64,000 bases of DNA from Arenicola marina. Lineage: Eukaryota; Annelida; Polychaeta; Arenicolidae. Under the pieces are notes generated by a model. That model worked only from the letters and a program-made list of their open reading frames with translations. It made no database searches and was not told the origin of the DNA. A program made the position numbers and the translations under genes. Position 1 is the first letter of the stretch, and the number at the start of each line of letters is the position of its first letter. Location: contig OZ025256.1 of NCBI GenBank assembly GCA_964019135.1, positions 62,001-126,000 of the forward strand, read 5' to 3'. This document shows positions 37,546 through 49,895 of the stretch, in pieces.

Positions 37546-38467
37546 ACACACACTCCAAGAACGGCTTTATTGTGGAAGAATGCCGTTTTTGCCCGCAAAA
37601 TCAAGGCCAACTAAGGTGAGGACCACCCCCCCCCCCCGCTCCCGCCCAGACATTGGTGGACTCCCGCGGACATTTTCAACCCTGCCCCCCACCCCATCCC
37701 CGGTTCTAAGTTTTTATATAACAGAGACCTCCCCCTCCACACCCGGTCGCAACCTCTCAGTGTCCAAATTCCTGGATCCGCCCCGCAACCACCCACCCAC
37801 CTCCGTTGCTATGGTGATGGCCCTCCACAGCCCGTCAGGTCCCATATCTACCCTGGGCAGGCTACGCTGTCAGGGTTAAGGCTACAGGTTGTGTGGAGAG
37901 TGTTATCAAACTGCCCAAGGTTGCTAGGAACGTTTGCCTGCTCCTATCGCCGCAACTCCGTCGGTCGACTAGAGCTAAGCAAATGTCAGCACCAGCAGGA
38001 GGTAATTTATTCAAACGTCTCTATTTAGTTTTGTCTTTTAAAATTTGTATTTCTTTTAATTAATATCTTATTTATTATTAATTCTAATTTAGCCCAAAAC
38101 TAATTATCTTCTTTTCCTTCTTTGCCCAGTGCAGAAAGCTGTACTTTCTCTCGACGTGGCCATCTGAGTCAGAAGATTTATTTCTATTACCCTCAAAGAG
38201 TTGTCCAATGAACCTCCATATACTTTGCCCTGACTGACCGTGCCTATTTTGGCTCCCTTTTATTAGTCAAAATATTTTCTCTCTCGATCACCGCAAGATG
38301 GAGTACTTTTTCCTTTAACTCTCCATACGTCCAGTATGGTATGGGCGGCACACCCACACCCCTAGAGGGGGAGAGGGAGGGGGGATGCAAGATGGAGTCA
38401 GATGGCGTGGTAGTTTTTTACATTCTGCAAGCAGAGGGAGCTCGTTCCTCACATCACCTCTGCCCCA
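37546..38467. other. Intergenic, nothing recognised
   Basis: C-rich at 37620-37800. No supported exon. Confidence 0.45.
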
Positions 38468-38914
38468 CGTAACCTCACGGTTGACCTCAACGGTGCTGGG
38501 GCCATGAATGGTTTTAGAGAGTAGTTTAGGTCGAATTTTGTATTTTCGATGCGGAATTTGAACAATATATACATTTCTTTGTCATACGATCACACTGGAC
38601 AAGCTAAGCGAACCTATATATATATAGTACTTTAAAATAACACGTGGTTGAAGTTCAAAGCGCTTCACGCCTTTGACCTCGATCGAACCCGAAACATAGT
38701 TCCAAAGTAACATGGCTTCTATAATTAATCAAAATGGAATGGATTCGTCCGGTACGGTACCAGTAGCACAGTAATGTAGCTAACCATGGCTGTATTTGAT
38801 GCCAAACTGCGAATATATCTTCGGTTAGAGTCCGTTTTCGCGTATGAAGGATAATTCTGATTGTACGGCAGAAAGACTACAGCGTAAGTGGAACGCCCTC
38901 TGCCGGGAGATGAG
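38468..38914 (+). repeat. Dispersed repeat family B, copy 2
   Basis: Direct-orientation relative of 18650-19032, sharing gcttcacgcctttgacc, gatcgaac, gattcgtccg, gcgaatatatcttcg and aacgccctctgccggg in the same order. Confidence 0.75.
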
Positions 38915-39715
38915 TTTTTCGAGAAGTAGACAGAATGGCAGCCTCTGTAACCAACGGCTGTCTCTGTTCCGGTAGGAGGAGGCTGACCACCACGCTGGGG
39001 ACTGCCATAGCGGTAAATGATAAATATGAGTAATGAGTGAGCTACTATCGGTCACGCCCATATGGCCGACAAACAGGACTAGCGAGCACTGATTGATATC
39101 TAGCGTCTTCCAGGTGGTCCTGATCCGTCCCCCACCAACCCACATCCCACCCCCTCCCTCCTGGACGTTCTGCCACCTCAGAGCGAACCGTTGATTCAGC
39201 ATAGTCCACGTATGACTCACGCCTTCTCTTTAGAGAGCGTCACAAACTCAGCAGGCTTAGCTAAAGTTCAATGTCGTGGGTTCGAATCCTGGTCATTTTT
39301 CTACCAATCCCATGACAGCATCCAGGGAGGTCTCTTGGCGCAATTCAGCATTCAGATGCACAAAAACGGCCCGAAGCACTAACACTAACACCTCATTTCG
39401 GCTTTTTTCGTTGTGGGCTCCACCATACACCACTTTCTATCTCGCGATCACACCCACCCATGTGGCAGGAGACTCTTAGACTATGGCATGCACCAGTAAC
39501 CCCCAGTTCGTCCAACTGCGGCAGAAACCACCGCCAGTCCAGATGTTTAAGCGTTATACACCCTCCTTCCAACTGAGCGGCGAAAGAAACTGGGAAACTG
39601 TCACTCACCAAACAGCTACTTGAATTAAAACGCCACCTGGTGAGAAAAATAACACACACTCCCAGCCGGGGCGTTAACACGTGTTCACAGCACTCATGAG
39701 TAACAAGTCCACAGG
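38915..39715. other. Intergenic with a SINE-like B-box at 39278-39292
   Basis: A possible tRNA-derived fragment (ggcttagctaaagttcaatgt then gggttcgaatcctgg) lies at 39255-39300. No exon recognised. Confidence 0.4.
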
Positions 39716-39752
39716 TTCGCTTTCATTGAGCCATTCAGTTTGTGTGTGAGGG

Positions 39753-39890
39753 CGAAGCACCATGAGTCACACGTGTGGCCATGACTGACCATGTCTATTG
39801 GACCAATGGTGGCCAGCTCATGGTATGAGTCACACGTGTGGCCATGACCGACCATGTCCATTGGGCCAATGGTGGCCAGCTCATGGTATG
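39753..39890. repeat. ~68-bp tandem duplication
   Basis: Two nearly identical copies contain tgagtcacacgtgtggccat and ggccagctcatggtatg. Each has the palindrome cacacgtgtg, with an E-box core. Confidence 0.85.
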
Positions 39891-39944
39891 CATGGAGTGT
39901 TCCGGCCCGTCATGACCACAAGTCAATGACGCTATATATTTAGT

Positions 39945-40350
39945 GCCTATGTTCTAACACACAATGCAACCTACTAAACGACGTATTAACTATGTTCAAA
40001 CACACAAAGCAACCTACTAAAGGACGTATTAACTATGTGCTAACACACAAAGCAACCTACTAAACGAGGTATTAGCTATGTTCTAACACACAAAACAACC
40101 TACTAAACGACGTATTAGCTATGTTCTAACACACAATGCAACCTATATTCTAACACACAAAGCAACCTACTAAACGACGTATTAGCTATGTGCTAACACA
40201 CAAAGCAACCTACTACACGACGTATTAGCTATGTTCTAACATACACTGCGAGCTGCTAAATGGCGTATTAACTCTGTTCTAACACAATGCAGTTATTACC
40301 TATGTTCTAACACACAAAGCAACCTACTAAACGACGTATTACCTAACACC
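39945..40350. repeat. 42-bp minisatellite
   Basis: About 9 units with landmarks ctatgttctaacacacaaag and caacctactaaacgacgtat. Some units are internally shortened (40130-40160, 40260-40310). Confidence 0.92.
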
Positions 40351-41409
40351 TAATCAGTGGTAATACTTTATTCTATGGACGGCGTCACTTGGCAGCCGCG
40401 AGTAAGTACAAACTTATGGTAACACTTAAAACAACTTACGGCGTACCCACCAGGAGATAGCGGCTGGAGTTATATCTCGCGTGGATCTGTTTGCGAGCGC
40501 TTCAGTCACTCCTGTAAAGACACGACCCGCTAGCCACTCTGCAGTGTAATGAGGCCACTGTTTCCCGATGAGCGGTGATTCAGCAGTCACAGACAGCCCT
40601 CCAACACTGGCAGCAGCTGCATGATTACTATGTGTGTGTTGTTGTGTGTTGTCTCACGTCCGATGGGTTCAATGTTTACGTAACGTTAAACTTTCCAAGG
40701 CTGCGGCAACATTCGATCCATAAATTTTCTCCCTCTGGATTTCTCTGGATCGCTACGTCTTGGGCTGTATCCGTGGTCCTTTCTGCGTGTCGGCGGCCGA
40801 TTGATCCGGACAGGCCTATCGCTTAACGCTTGGGAGTCTGGAATCGCAGAATCCCGGAGGAAACCAACCATCCAGAGAGCCAGCCAGCCAGCCAGTAGCG
40901 TCCGTCTTCTCCTCCTCCGCGGTGTAGCCACTCCGGCGGACACGTTGGCCTCGCGCTGGGGTATCCAGAATGGATGGCGTTCGCCAGGGCGCAGCCAGCA
41001 GCGCCCTGATCCAGAGAGCGATAATCCCGATGGCCGTAGGCTTGCGAGAAGCGTTCCCGTTCCCTATGGGGCGCCGTTGCGCTATTAATCCCCTCATATT
41101 GAATTACGCCCTTCTGACATGCGAGGAAGAGTCGTCATGCGATTTTTGTTCTTGAACTTGCTTGCTATCAAGTGGACAAAAAGCATTTTATTAAAATACT
41201 CCCTATTTTAGGAGTTATACATTAAAGATTACAATGCATAATAGAACGGCGCCTCATAGGATTACCACGTCAGATCCAGAGACTGCTATGTACCAGGAGG
41301 GGAACGCTGGCGTCATGAGTCGGGATACGCGGGTTACTCCATCCCAGTCCTAAACCCCCTTCTGTAGGTCATCAAACAAGTTCATTTAACCTTTGATGTC
41401 ATTTTCCCT
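40351..41409. other. Intergenic; CpG-rich segment 40690-41095
   Basis: Raised G+C with open frames on both strands (40816-41097 -, 40801-41088 +), without recognisable domains. It could be a promoter or CpG-rich exon of an unannotated gene, but nothing decides it. Confidence 0.3.
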
Positions 41410-41605
41410 GTGTACACATGGTGTCTAGGCCCATTATCTCTATACCATCCGGGTCCCTCGCCCCATTATCCTATCCCATCCGGGTCCGTTGCCCCATTAT
41501 CTCTTTCCTATCCGGGTCACTTGCCGCATTATCTCTATCCCATCCGGGTCCCTTGCCCCATTATCTCTCTCCTACCCGGGTCCCTCGCTCAATGTCTCCT
41601 TGTTT
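41410..41605. repeat. ~32-bp minisatellite
   Basis: Six units with core tatcccatccgggtcccttg followed by ccccattatctc. Confidence 0.88.
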
Positions 41606-42029
41606 CTATTCCTTTGTCTATATACATGAATGGCGTTGCGGTTTGTGGGTCAAATGAACTGCAATTGTATAAATAAGTGACCAAATTTCGATCAACCTCA
41701 GCCGATGATGTAAATACATACATGTATTGGACATTGAAACCGGTATGCATCTCAGAATAGAATGGGGGGGGGGGGGGTTACCTTTTCCGATCTCCGCGAT
41801 TAGCATTCAGAATTTTTGGGGGTGCGCGATCAGCTGTTTGAATTTTTGGGGGATCGTTACCCGTACAATTCCTCGTCCGACGCGAAGACCCTTTGCTTAT
41901 TTACCACGGTAAGTTACTGTAACTGCAGTCTGCGAATTCAGCGATATTCGCGATATCATCATTAAGGCGTTTTTTTCGCGCCCAGCTTTGAAATGTAGTA
42001 ATCTTGGGGAGTCGCGATTCAGAGGGGGT

Positions 42030-42270
42030 ATCCAACCCCCCCCCGGCCACCGGAATAGGCTTTTCATATCAGAATGAACTGGGAATGAGGAAAATGATTC
42101 AACGTCAACTGAGAATTTGAATATTAACTAACCGTGAATCGGGAAATCGACAATGTAGTATCATATAGCATGGTATGCGGGGGTTTCTCCTTATCATTCA
42201 TCGTGAACTGGAAATAAAGACATTATTCTTCGTGATCTGGGAACACGAGCCCCACCCACCCCCTCCCCCT
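42030..42270 (+). repeat. Repeat family C, copy 3
   Basis: Same landmarks as 19393-19735 (gcttttcata, gaactgggaatgagg, taaccgtgaatcgggaaat, aaataaagacattattc, tgggaacacgag), again flanked by C-rich runs on both sides. Confidence 0.72.
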
Positions 42271-42691
42271 CCCCCCATTGCCGGCCCCCAAGCTCCGTTC
42301 CGCCGCTGCTGCTTGTGAAAAATAATCATTTTGAAGAATAAACATAGAAATCACGAGCCTTAAGTATTTAATTCAGCAAAATACTCAGTATACCATTTCG
42401 AAAGTGTGGGCAAAGTCTTGCCTTGGTTCGTCTGATGATGGTTTCTCGGACACAGGCTGGGTCCCCAGCACTCATTTGTAGAAATGCGTGACACATCGTT
42501 CTTCGTGGGCGAATGTGAATGTATTGAGGAAGTAACCGACAACAAAAATTTTACGGAGCCCCTAGCGGAAATAAATCTCAGGTAGAGTGGGCTTTAATCA
42601 CATTTTAGAGTACATAACTTGACCTGAAATGAACTGATATCAAATTCTCCGTCACAAATCTTAAGACCACTGAAGCTTCCGCCAATATAAC

Positions 42692-42870
42692 AATAGCGCG
42701 AGTTAGCGGGCGTTATAGGTAATTTTGTTGGCCCGACATCAAGCTGTAGCAGCAAGCCTATTTCCATTATCCGAATAATGCGGATAAGGAAAATGAAGGG
42801 CTTCTACAGCTTGATGAAGGGCCAATGAAATGCCCAACGCCATGCAAAACTCGCGCTATTACTAGTATTA
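42692..42870. mobile_element. Foldback MITE, copy 2
   Basis: Second member of the family at 14101-14247: aatagcgcgagttagcgggc...ggcccgacatcaagctgtag pairs with ctacagcttgatgaagggcc...aactcgcgctatt. It has an extra loop insertion (42755-42800) relative to copy 1. Confidence 0.78.
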
Positions 42871-45800
42871 CGAGTTGAATCTATATGCAAGTTTAACAGT
42901 CATGTTAACATGCTTCCTTGCTTCTTTGGTTTAACTTTCGCATACGACGTTCGAAGTAAAGGTTACACACCAATAGAAACCATCCCCATGTTAAGTAATG
43001 CAAAAACCCAAATTTTCAACCCCATCCTAGGAAAAAATCAGTAACCATGTTTGACTAGATTGGCCATAGGAAATTATAGAGCAGGAATCCAACTTTATCT
43101 TAAAAGCAAACACAACGTAGGTTGACGTGCGATATTTTTAGATACAGCCCATAGTATGACACCCCCACTAGCGCGACCCACCCAAAATTAGACACCCAGC
43201 GAATCAGCATGTGATGAGGTCGACCGAACCACGCACGCTTGATTAAATACGCCACAGATAAATGCAACAGGTAGTAATCTGGCCAAACATTAGTAAAAGA
43301 AACAATATATGTACAAAGAAAGAAATAATCAGTAACCATATAACCCTGATATACGATCATATTTTGAGCGCTACTTGACACCATATACTGTTCTACGCAC
43401 GACCTATTGGTGTGTAACCTAAAAGTGCGGGCCGTTTACATCTATAACCAAAATTCGTTTTGTCTAGCGTTTTTAGCGGGAATAGCACAAAATTAGGGGG
43501 CCACTCATAAAAAGCATTTTCAGATATCGGATTTGCCATCAAGGGATTTTCTTTATCATAGATAGGTATGTCGCTATAATCAAGGGAACCACCCTAATTG
43601 AAGACTCTTACCGGCCGGTATAAGTGGTTAAGGATGGCTACGATAAGATAAAACTCCTATCATTGCTGCAGCGTAATCAGACATTAAAGATAAGAAATAA
43701 CAAACTTCAGATAATATAAGTGCTTTATGGCAATCGTTTCAACATCAATCTTAGGGTCTGTTGGGGTGAAAGTGGTTGTTATTGATCGCGAAATCCATAC
43801 AGAAGAAGCTAGGCCTAACCAGGTGGTCATTCGCCAGATGGCGCTCAGCTTGGGCAGCTGCCTGGCCTGGTTCCGCGGCTCCAACTTCGCTCGCACTCTC
43901 TGCCTTGTACTCACTCCGCTGGGGGCTCCGTTATGTATATATTAGCGGAGGAACGAAGCTCCACCTAGCGAATGGGAGGTTACTCTCGTAGTTGCTCTCA
44001 TAACGTCACGCCTAGTCGCCAGATGGCAGTACCAGTCACTGACTGTGAATTTTAAAAACAACCGCGCCCCCTGGCGAATAAAAGCAAACTAAGTCAGGTG
44101 TGTCAAGCTGCCCCGGAAGAAACCTGAGTGTGGGTGTGAGCCGAGCGAGTCCACAGGTGTCTCAGCCATTCAGATACTTGATACACGTTGACCAGTGAAT
44201 GGATAGCTGACCGGTAGGACTAGTCTCTGTCTGCCGTGATAGTGATAGGCCTGCAGCTCTGTGTATGTATGGGAAGGTAAGGACAGCTTTAACGACGCTA
44301 TATATATTGGCCTATGTGTCGGCTTGGCATGTCGTCTTCACCAATCTCGTCTTATCGTTGTCGCTGTACTGCCGCCGGGGCCGAATAATGCTCCCAGCTC
44401 AGTGCTAACGTCCCATTTGAAGGTGATATACTGGGACGGCGGCCGTTGCGAAGTTGAATCGAAGGCTATGAGTGTATATGTAAATATCGCCCCGTCATGC
44501 ATGGTACGGCTATGTGCACAGTTACTCCTTCAAGGAAAGGGTGTGTGTTGGAGGGGGGGGGGGGGGGGGGCGCTAATAGGTTCTGAAATTTAAGATTTCG
44601 ATTTTTTTAGATCGTCTGTGTGGGGAGGGAGGGGCAGTTGGCGGGCGGCTGGGTCGGGGTGGGGGGGGGGGGTGGTGAGGTCCACTTTAGGTACGCTTGA
44701 AAGTGGTATGGCCGGGGCACAGGGCGAGGGGGTGTAGGGATGAAAATTGAAAAGTGCCATTCTCGTTCAAACAAGGAAGTAGGGGGGGGGGGGGGTACAC
44801 GCCCTGTGGGACACACATACCTGAGGGGGAGGGGGAGCACATACTCACCATGGGGGGGAGGTGCACATACACACCCGAGAGAGGGGGGGGGGCGCACATG
44901 CACCCTTCCCCCCAGGATCCGTCACTGTTTTGGATAGTTGAGCGAAATGATTTCAGTGATATTCGTTACTGCCAGAGGTCAGGGGTCGCACTTACTGTTC
45001 TGTAGGTCTGCCCCCCCCCCACCCCACCTCTTGCCCGCCCTGTTCTGCCTGTCCTACATGTCTGCCTGTGACAGCCTTACAACATGTAATCTGGCCTGGG
45101 AGGTCGAAGCGGGTGGGAGGGGTACTGAAGATATTTGTTATTAACGACAAGTGGATTTCGATTTTTATACCCCCCCCCCCCTGCCCCCACCCCTATCGGC
45201 CTCTAAACCGCCTGTTTGGTTTGTCACCCGAATTAGGACATCCGTGTGAGTGATGACGGCTTGAACATGCCGCCTGGGTGGACTGTATTGTAAGTGTCGG
45301 GTTTACGGTGGCTTGGCTGCCCGGGTGACCTGTACAGTGTCAGTGCCGTGGCCAAACCGGAGGTCCTCCTCTCTGTTTGTGTCGAATGCACGATGTTGCC
45401 GATCGATTCAGCTTCTTCTTTTCTTCATGACGAATCGCAAAACACATTAGGTATGAATTGAACGAAAGTGTGCAGTGACGTGGGGCGGAGGGAGGGAGGG
45501 GTGGGGGCGGAGGCGGGGGCAGGGGCGGGCGGAGGCGGGGGCGGGGACGGGGGCGGGGGCGGGGGACGGCTGCTGGTACTGTGGGCTTGGCTTAATGGGG
45601 GGGGGGGGGAGGGGGGGGGGGGGGGCGTGCCTCCTGCCGTGTGCTTGGCGATGGTGGAATGCGAGGGAAGGACATCTCCGAGAATTCCAATTGCACGAGA
45701 TTTGTGCCTAAGATTGTGTGTGGGGTATTGTCGAGGACAGGTCACTGCAGTAGGCCTTGTCACGTACTGCAGTCACCAGTCACCATTGTGGACAGGGTTA
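42871..45800. other. Intergenic with G-homopolymers
   Basis: Runs of 10-18 G occur at 44553, 44658, 44780, 45170 (as C) and 45595-45625. No domain-like ORF was recognised. A CTCF-like motif (minus strand ttcgccagggggcgcgg) sits at 44062-44078. Confidence 0.45.
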
Positions 45801-45802
45801 CC

Positions 45803-45848
45803 CCGTGAGGCCGAGCGGGTAGCGTGATCGGCTATTGTCCACTTAAGA
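45803..45848 (+). repeat. tRNA-derived SINE head
   Basis: ccccgtgaggccgagcgggt followed by agcgtgatcggctattgtc resembles a tRNA 5' half with an A-box. The B-box side has been replaced by the adjacent foldback element. Confidence 0.4.
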
Positions 45849-46099
45849 GCCGTATTCGCAATCGCCGCTAATCGCTACGCCGCAAGACTTAACGCTAAGC
45901 TGAATATTTGTCGAGCGATTATCGGGTTCAAAATACACAAGTAGTCACCCAGGAAATGTGAAATTGTGAATAAAGAAAGGGCTAACATTATGATGAAGAG
46001 GATTTCTTAATCACGAGCACCTACACAACGAGCTGGTAAGGCTAAGACTAAAATGCACTTTTCGTGCGTAAATTACGAGGGGATTCTGAATATGGCCCC
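45849..46099. mobile_element. Foldback/MITE-like element (gccgtattc ends)
   Basis: gccgtattcgcaatc at the left pairs with gattctgaatatggc at the right, a common palindromic-end design. A second left end (ggggccgtattcataatcc) begins immediately at 46101, so two related elements abut. Confidence 0.55.
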
Positions 46100-46195
46100 T
46101 GGGGCCGTATTCATAATCCACTTCTTAGGTGATTACTCGGTGACTAATCGCTCGACATGTCCATTGGCGTAGCCTAAGTGGCGTAAGTTACGAGG

Positions 46196-46748
46196 GTATT
46201 ACGGCCCCAGCCCTTCAATGTGGCCCGTCGGGGGCCAGTAGGCCGTGTTACAGGGCCAGGCTGTTGTTACGGCCCCAGCCCTTCAATGTGGCCCGCCGGG
46301 GGCCAGTAGGCCGTGTTACAGGGCTAGGCTGTTGTTACGGCCCCAGCCCTTCAATGTGGCCCGCCGGGGGCCAGTAGGCCGTGTTACAGGGCCAGGCTGT
46401 TGTTACGGCCCAGCCCTTCAATGTGGCCCGCCGGTGGCCAGTATGCCGTGTTACAGGGCCAGGCTGTTGTTACGGCCCCAGCCCTTCGGATCAATGTGGC
46501 CCGCCGGTGGCCAGTAGGCCGTGTTACAGGGCCAGGCTGTTGTTACGGCCCCAGCCCTTCGGATCAATGTGGCCCGCCGGTGGCCAGTAGGCCGTGTTAC
46601 AGGGTTAGGCTGTTGTTACGGCCCCAGCCCTTCAATGTGGCCCGCCGGGGGCCAGTAGGCCGTGTTACAGGGCTAGGCTGTTGTGACGGCCCCAGCCCTT
46701 CCATGTGGCCCGCCGGTGGCCAGTAGGCCGTGTTACAGGGCTAGGCTG
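46196..46748. repeat. 66-bp minisatellite (66/71-bp alleles)
   Basis: Eight units with landmarks ttacggccccagcccttcaa, tgtggcccgccgggggccag and taggccgtgttacagggc. Two adjacent units carry a 5-bp insertion (ggatc). Confidence 0.94.
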
Positions 46749-46900
46749 TTGCCCAGTGTGTCCTGCCAAGCCAGACCTTGAAGCAACCGGTGCGTAGTTC
46801 GAATCCCACCTGTGCAGAAACGCGACACCAGCTATTATACATATCTTCATGTTGTCGCGATATGACCTGCAGAGCTTGAAGTGTCGTAATCATACCAAAC
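46749..46900 (+). repeat. tRNA-derived SINE, family S1
   Basis: An accggtgcgtagttcgaatcccacctgtgc-type B-box region at 46786-46815 (core agttcgaatccc), followed by a non-tRNA body (cttcatgttgtcgcgatat, cctgcagagcttgaagtg). Confidence 0.55.
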
Positions 46901-47214
46901 GGCGAAGCACTCACCCAGTCAGGCCAACGACACACAGCGCCCAACGAACCACTCGAACTGGATGGCGCACAGTATGAGTGGAACGGGGCGGTCCCTCCTC
47001 ACCTCACCCTCCTCATCCCCCCCGCCTTCTCACACCCCTACCCCATGCTCGCCGACCCCGTCAGCGTTGCGTGAGGAGGAGACAAGGTGTACCCTCTACC
47101 CCATAACGCCACCCCCAACCCCTTACCCCCGCCTGCCGCCAAGTAGAGGGACTGGGTCACGGCTCACTGCCACTTGGCATCTGATACGCTGTAGCATAAC
47201 ACCGGCATTTACTC

Positions 47215-47995
47215 GCCGTTTTGTGGGTCACTGGGTGTGATATACCCACCCGTTGTGTGGGTCACTGGCTGTGATATACCCGCCCGTTGTGTGGGTCACT
47301 GGCTGTGATATACCCGCCGTTGTGTGGGTCACTGCCTGTTATATACCAGCCCGTTGTGTGGGTCACTGGCTGTTATATACCCACCGTTGTGTGGGTCACT
47401 GGCTGTGATATACCCGCCGTTGTGTGGGTCACTGGCTGTGATATACCCGCCCGTTGTGTGGGTTACTGGCTGTGATATACCCGTCGTTGTGTGGGTCACT
47501 GGCTGTGATATACCCGCCGTTGTGTGGGTCACTGGCTGTGATATACCCACCGTTGTGTGGGTCACTGGCTGTGATATACCCACCGTTGTGTGGGTCACTG
47601 CCTGTTATATACCAGCCCGTTGTGTGGGTCACTGGCTGTTATATACCCACCGTTGTGTGGGTCACTGGCTGTGATATACCCGCCGTTGTGTGGGTCACTG
47701 GCTGTGATATACCCGCCCGTTGTGTGGGTCACTGGCTGTGATATACCCACCGTTGTGTGGGTCACTGCCTGTTATATACCAGCCCGTTGTGTGGGTCACT
47801 GGCTGTTATATACCCACCGTTGTGTGGGTCACTGGCTGTGATATACCCGCCGTTGTGTGGGTCACTGGCTGTGATATACCCGCCCGTTGTGTGGGTTACT
47901 GGCTGTGATATACCCGTCGTTGTGTGGGGTCACTGGCTGTGATATACCCGCCGTTGTGTGGGTCACTGGGTGTGATATACCCGCCGTTGTGTGCA
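47215..47995. repeat. ~33-bp minisatellite
   Basis: About 24 units of tgtgggtcactggctgtgat plus atacccgcc(c)gttg. A rarer variant (cactgcctgttatatacca) recurs at 47331, 47597 and 47764, marking higher-order repeats. Confidence 0.94.
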
Positions 47996-48206
47996 CCAAC
48001 GTGGCATAAAACACCAATTCCATTCCACTATCTTCGCGCCTTATCTGTCCCAGTAACCATGGCGACAACTCAAAAGCTCAGCTGCCTCTTTATTTACCCA
48101 GACGCCTCTCTGTTGACCGTGGTTATATCTGGCCTTTTTTTTATATATATGTATATGGGAGGGGATTCCCGTTCCAGAAGGATGCTGGTGTCAGTCTCGC
48201 ACTGGA

Positions 48207-48350
48207 GCCCGCCTGACTGAGTGGTTAGAACACTAGATGGCATACCGGTACACCCTAAGCCCCCTCGGTTTGAAACCCGGTCCAGGCGATCTAAAATGGG
48301 GCATGCTTGATCCTAATCACTCATTGTCCCCGGAGATTGCTTGGCCTTAT
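48207..48350 (+). repeat. tRNA-derived SINE
   Basis: A-box-like tgactgagtggttagaacac (48215) and B-box-like ggtttgaaacccgg (48269) at tRNA-like spacing, followed by a non-tRNA tail. Confidence 0.5.
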
Positions 48351-49130
48351 TGAGGGGCGGCGGGTGTTGAGGGTGCGGTGGGGGCTGTGTTGAGGTTGAA
48401 GTGGAGGTATTGAGGGTGAGCTTGGGGGTGGGGGGGGGGAGGTCTTGAGGGTGAGCTGGGGGGGGCGGGGGTGTTGAGGGTGAGGGGCGCGGTGTTGCTG
48501 GTGGGTGAGCTGGTGGTAGTGAGGTTCAGGGTGAGGTTCAGTGTGAGCTGGAGCTGGGGGTGCGGAAGGTGAGATTGGGGTGTTGAGGGTGAGCTGGGCG
48601 GGTGGGGGGGGGGGGTAATCAGGAACTATTGGGGGTAAGCTTGGTGTACAAATCTTCATCAGATGTGTAACACCGTTTTGTGGCGAAGCAGAATCAATGT
48701 GACAAGGGTTGACTCTGATCTTTATATCATAACCGAACCCCGAAAAAACTTGCAAAACAGCACGGAACACTGGAACAAAACACGTTGAAGTACGTCCTTG
48801 CGTCTGTCATTGACCAAAGTGGACCCCAATCATCGACACTTCAACACAAAGGGATTGTGCGTGTGTAGACCTGTCATATACGGTTTCATATGTGTCAGGT
48901 TGTCTTAATTAGTATTTAGATATTATTATTACTATATCACCCTCAATAAATTCTTTATCATGCTTGTGCTTTGCGACATAATGGTGAGATCTAGATTATA
49001 ATTATAGGTCTTACTGGGCTTTTCACGCTTCCTCTGTTTACTTGTGGGTTTCTTGTGGCTCGTTTATATTTATTTCATGTATTATTGTTTTTTGTTTTTT
49101 TCGAGGTGGCCTTTTATGACTAATGGAGGT
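48351..49130. other. Degenerate G-rich repeats and unique intergenic DNA
   Basis: 48355-48625 is a degenerate array of gttgagggtgagctgggg-like units with G-runs. The remainder is AT-rich with no recognised feature. Confidence 0.6.
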
Positions 49131-49134
49131 TTAT

Positions 49135-49570
49135 AAATATGTATATAAATGACTAATTCACCCCGATACCGATAAAATGACTAATTCACCCCGATATCCA
49201 TATAAATGAGTAATTCACCCCGATACCCATATAAATGACTAATCCACCCGATACCCATATAAATGACTAATTCACCCCGATACCCATATAAATGACTAAT
49301 TCACGCCGATACCCATATAAATGACTAATTCACGCCGATAGCCATATAAATGACTAATTCACCCCGATATCCATATAAGTGACTAATTCACCCCGATACC
49401 CATATAAATGACTAATTCACCCCGATACCCATATAAATGACTAATTCACCCCGATACTCATATAAATGACTAATTCACCCCGATACCCATATAAATGACT
49501 AATTCACCCCGATACCCATATAAATGACTAATTCACCCCGATACCCATATAAATGACTAATTCACCTCAA
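49135..49570. repeat. 29-bp minisatellite
   Basis: About 15 units with landmarks ataaatgactaattcacccc and gatacccat. Confidence 0.94.
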
Positions 49571-49595
49571 TACACCTTTACATGACCAATTCGCT

Positions 49596-49722
49596 GTGGT
49601 CATGTCTGTGTGGTCGCAGGATAAAAATCCCATGTTCTTCTTCGCAACAGAGTAGGGGCTTACCCCGAGGACATAGCTTCGCTCTTTCTTTCTTTCTCCC
49701 ATTGACGCGATATGACCAGTAG
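49596..49722 (+). repeat. SINE S2 body fragment, left arm of an inverted pair
   Basis: tggtcatgtctgtgtggtcg...tcccattgacgcgatatgac is the reverse complement of 49896-50000. It is a 5'-truncated copy without tRNA head. Confidence 0.65.
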
Positions 49723-49895
49723 CTTGTGGCCACACAGACCGTGAGATAAGTGCCTTATCGCTAATAGCGATCCTTCTTCCTCGTCACCTCTCGAAGACCT
49801 CCCCGAGATACTTATTAGTAGCAGAAAACATACACTATATCATTGTCTGTCTCGTTGATTGGTTAGTTGGGTATATATTCAGGACGCTCTAACGC

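Noticed and set aside
40801-41097. Opposite-strand ORFs in the CpG-rich segment as a coding exon
   Set aside because: Open in several frames on both strands as expected from G+C content, with no domain and no flanking splice pair that could be paired with another exon.
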